Assembly (NCBI GenBank): GCA_016717325.1
Contig: JADKFV010000002.1
Coordinates: forward strand, 1-64,000
Reading direction: 5' to 3'
DNA from: Bacteroidota bacterium
GTDB taxonomy: Bacteria; Bacteroidota; Bacteroidia; AKYH767-A; OLB10
DNA: 64,000 nt
The notes under the pieces are model-generated. The model searched no databases. It was given only the letters and a program-made list of their open reading frames with translations, and was not told the origin of the DNA. Of this stretch, positions 61,316 to 64,000 are shown piece after piece. The translations under genes were made by a program, and so were the position numbers. Within the stretch, counting starts at the first letter, position 1. Every line of letters starts with the position of its first letter.

Positions 61316-61409
61316 AGTGGTAAAAGTAGCTAAAAGCTTTTCAAAAAATAGATTTCAATTTTTTATAGCTTAAAACTAATAGTGAAACATATGAAACAGG
61401 TAATTGGTT

Positions 61410-63986
61410 TTATTGATTTAACAGTAGCTCATGCAACTCGGCTTCGGTTTTTACTCGTACCTCGCGCGCTTTGCTTCCTTCAAATGGTCCTATGATTCCT
61501 GCGGCTTCTAACTGGTCGACTAAGCGGCCGGCACGGTTATAACCAAGTTTTAATCTTCGCTGAAGAAGCGATGCAGAACCTTGTTGAAATTGAACAATTA
61601 TTTTTGCGGCTTCTTCAAATAAAGGATCTCTATCCGCAGCAGTAAAGTCGCTGGGGCTTCCACCTTCTGCACCTTCGGGGCCAACGTATTCCGGCAATAG
61701 AAACGCAGAAGAATATCCGCGTTGCGAACCAATATATTCGGTAATTTTTTCTACTTCGGGTGTATCCACAAATGCACATTGTATACGAATTAAATCAGCA
61801 CCGGTTGAAAGTAGCAAATCGCCACGGCCTATAAGTTGGTCGGCACCACCGGCATCGAGAATGGTGCGGGAATCGATTTTCGATGTAACACGAAATGCGA
61901 TACGTGCAGGGAAATTTGCTTTTATTGTTCCGGTAATAATATTTACCGAAGGACGTTGAGTTGCTATTATTAAATGTATACCAATAGCGCGTGCAAGCTG
62001 TGCAAGGCGAGCTATAGGCGTTTCCACTTCGCGACCTGCGGTCATAATTAAATCGGCAAATTCATCTACTACCAAAACAATATAAGGTAAAAAGCGGTGA
62101 CCATTATTTGGATTCAATCTGCGTTGTGTAAATTTTTGATTGTACTCTTTCAAATTTCTCACTTGTGCTTCTTTAAGCAACTCATATCTATTATCCATTT
62201 CTATACAAAGCGAGTTCAAGGTATTCACTACTTTTTTAGTGTCGGTGATTATTGATTCATCTTCGCCCGGAAGTTTTGCAAGAAAATGACGTTCGATTTT
62301 TTTGAACAATGTTAACTCTACTTTTTTAGGATCGACCAAAATAAATTTTACTTGCGAAGGATGTTTTTTATAAAGAAGAGAAACCAGCACAGCATTTAAT
62401 CCTACCGATTTTCCCTGTCCGGTTGCACCAGCCATAAGCAAGTGAGGCATCTTTGCAAGGTCGCAAACATATACTTCGTTCGAAATAGTTTTTCCTAAAA
62501 CGATTGGTAAATCATACTCAGAGTTTTGAAATTTTTCGGAAGCAATTACTGAGCGCATCGAAACTATTTCGGGAGTTTGATTCGGCACCTCGATACCAAT
62601 TGTTCCTTTGCCCGGAATAGGAGCAATGATGCGAATGCCCAATGCCGAAAGACTTAATGCGATATCATCCTCGAGGTTTTTTATTTTGGATATACGTACA
62701 CCAGCCTGTGGCACTATTTCGAACAATGTAACAGTTGGGCCAACGGTTGCTTTTATTTTTTCGATACCGATGTTGTAGTGGCCTAACGTTTCTACAATTT
62801 TATTTTTGTTTGTTTCAAGTTCGGCTTTTAATTCTTCGGGTGTTAATTTATTTTTTTGATTTAAATATCCTTCAAGCAAATCGAGGTCGGGAAATTTGTA
62901 AGTAGATAAATCGAGTGTAGGATCATAGGCTCCTAATTTTTCTAAAATATTGGATTCATTTATTTCCGTAAGTTCATTATCGTCATTTTTTTGTTCAATA
63001 GTCATTGGTACTTCATCATCGTTAGCATCTGATTCAGCAACTATTACATCATTTTCAATTTCGTTTTCGTCCAATTCTATTTCATCCACATTCATTTCCA
63101 ATTCGAGCTCAGGTTTTATTTCGTCTACAATTTCTAACTCGGGAACTTTAAGAATGTTATTTGCAGTTGGTTTGGGCTCAACTTTTTTCACATTGAATTC
63201 GACAGGGTTGCTTACTTTATGCTCTATTATTTGCTCTTGTTTCAATGGTGGCGCATCGGCAATTATGGGAGCGTTTATTTTGGTATCTTCGTCCTTTAAT
63301 GGCGTTTTGTTATAAGCAAATTTAATATCGAAAACATGGATAGTAAGACCTGCAAAAGCAAAAAGCAAAAGTAAAGCCTCGCCAGCTAAACCAAGTGAAG
63401 ATTGCAACCACTTGCTAACTTCATAACCATATTGCCCAGCAATAAAAAGCAAATCGCTTTTATTTTGCAAAAGAAAACCAAAAGTAACAGAACCAATAAC
63501 TATGGTGAACAAAGTGTAACCAATAATTTTTGACCATGAAAAAATTCGTTGATTGAATAAAAAACCAAACCCGGCAAAAAACATCACCACACAAAATGCA
63601 AGCGAACAAATACCGAAGCCTTTAAATACAAAAACATGACCTATGATGGCGCCAAGTTTTCCCATCCAATTATCAAGAATAAGATTGGGGTCGCTAAATA
63701 CTTGCCACCAACCAAGGCCTGCAACTTTATCGAAATCGTGGGTGAAACTAATTGCATAACTAAGAATAGATAAAAAGAAAACAACAGACAGGAGCATAAA
63801 AGTAAGACCCAGAATGCGCCTTTGTTTTGGTTGTGCCTCAGTTGTGGTTTCTTTTTTTTCTTCGGTGGAAGTTTCACTTTCGGGCGTTTTTTGTTTTCGC
63901 TTTCGAGGTTCTTTTTTTTCTATGATGGGTTCTTCTACAACCTCGGCTAAAATTTTGTATTCTTTAAAATGATTTCCTATCGACAT
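61410..63986 (-). CDS. ftsK: DNA translocase FtsK/SpoIIIE
   Basis: The protein has 858 residues. A basic and Glu-rich N-terminal tail (1-57) is followed by four hydrophobic helices (about 59-81, 113-145, 153-173, 200-220) and an acidic linker (about 230-370). The motor comes next, with Walker A GATGQGKS (about residue 520) and Walker B VVDEFADLIM, and the C-terminal gamma winged helix (QGSASLLQRRLKLGYNRAGR, LEAAGIIGPFEGSKAREV) that reads KOPS-like sequences. It moves chromosome ends across the division septum. The linker is short compared with E. coli FtsK, as usual outside Gammaproteobacteria. Start ATG at 63986 lies 14 bases from the window edge. Confidence 0.96.
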   Translation of the reverse strand: MSIGNHFKEYKILAEVVEEPIIEKKEPRKRKQKTPESETSTEEKKETTTEAQPKQRRILGLTFMLLSVVFFLSILSYAISFTHDFDKVAGLGWWQVFSDPNLILDNWMGKLGAIIGHVFVFKGFGICSLAFCVVMFFAGFGFLFNQRIFSWSKIIGYTLFTIVIGSVTFGFLLQNKSDLLFIAGQYGYEVSKWLQSSLGLAGEALLLLFAFAGLTIHVFDIKFAYNKTPLKDEDTKINAPIIADAPPLKQEQIIEHKVSNPVEFNVKKVEPKPTANNILKVPELEIVDEIKPELELEMNVDEIELDENEIENDVIVAESDANDDEVPMTIEQKNDDNELTEINESNILEKLGAYDPTLDLSTYKFPDLDLLEGYLNQKNKLTPEELKAELETNKNKIVETLGHYNIGIEKIKATVGPTVTLFEIVPQAGVRISKIKNLEDDIALSLSALGIRIIAPIPGKGTIGIEVPNQTPEIVSMRSVIASEKFQNSEYDLPIVLGKTISNEVYVCDLAKMPHLLMAGATGQGKSVGLNAVLVSLLYKKHPSQVKFILVDPKKVELTLFKKIERHFLAKLPGEDESIITDTKKVVNTLNSLCIEMDNRYELLKEAQVRNLKEYNQKFTQRRLNPNNGHRFLPYIVLVVDEFADLIMTAGREVETPIARLAQLARAIGIHLIIATQRPSVNIITGTIKANFPARIAFRVTSKIDSRTILDAGGADQLIGRGDLLLSTGADLIRIQCAFVDTPEVEKITEYIGSQRGYSSAFLLPEYVGPEGAEGGSPSDFTAADRDPLFEEAAKIIVQFQQGSASLLQRRLKLGYNRAGRLVDQLEAAGIIGPFEGSKAREVRVKTEAELHELLLNQ

Positions 63987-64000
63987 TTTTTTTATAGTTT

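Overview
The window is chromosomal DNA of a member of the Bacteroidota (Bacteroidetes). The evidence is a 16S rRNA with Bacteroidota-type ends, a giant secreted protein with SprB repeats and a type IX secretion (T9SS) C-terminal sorting domain, a TonB-dependent receptor with a carboxypeptidase-like N-terminal domain, a Porin_10-type outer membrane protein, TTG/TANNTTTG promoters, AT-rich DNA and few Shine-Dalgarno sites. I cannot place it below phylum with confidence; a Chitinophagales/Sphingobacteriales-like lineage is a guess.

Layout. 1-7.7 kb (minus strand): a surface-polysaccharide operon with two different polysaccharide deacetylases, an AsnB-type amidotransferase, a sugar formyltransferase-like enzyme, an FkbM methyltransferase, another SAM methyltransferase and a GT39-like membrane glycosyltransferase. 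7.9-8.7 kb: a divergent pirin. 8.8-11.6 kb (minus): a two-gene module of a TIR-like protein and a nine-helix membrane protein with a cytosolic C-terminal domain, next to a carbonic anhydrase remnant; this is the best candidate for an undescribed signalling or defence system. 12-15.7 kb: a VOC protein, a lycopene cyclase and the YifB/ComM AAA+ protein. 15.9-31.5 kb (minus): one giant T9SS-exported adhesin of about 5,190 codons with PKD-like domains and about 36 SprB repeats. 32-40 kb (plus): TonB-dependent receptor, OmpA lipoprotein, a NUMOD4/HNH-like protein with a histone-like tail, a VWA-like membrane protein and an M48 protease. 40-52 kb (minus): FAD oxidoreductase, membrane protein, UvrB, LTA-synthase-like sulfatase, a TonB-domain/VWA fusion, dipeptidyl peptidase IV and ComEC. 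52.6-57.9 kb (plus): a complete rRNA operon (16S, tRNA-Ile, tRNA-Ala, 23S, 5S) with promoter, boxA-like sites, processing stems and terminator. 58-64 kb: porin, B12-type radical SAM protein and FtsK.

A key caution: at least ten genes that are otherwise complete carry single-base frame errors or nonsense codons, mostly in A/T homopolymers. This looks like uncorrected long-read error rather than biological decay, so each such gene is annotated here as one gene with the break position given. Only the carbonic anhydrase fragment looks like a true pseudogene.
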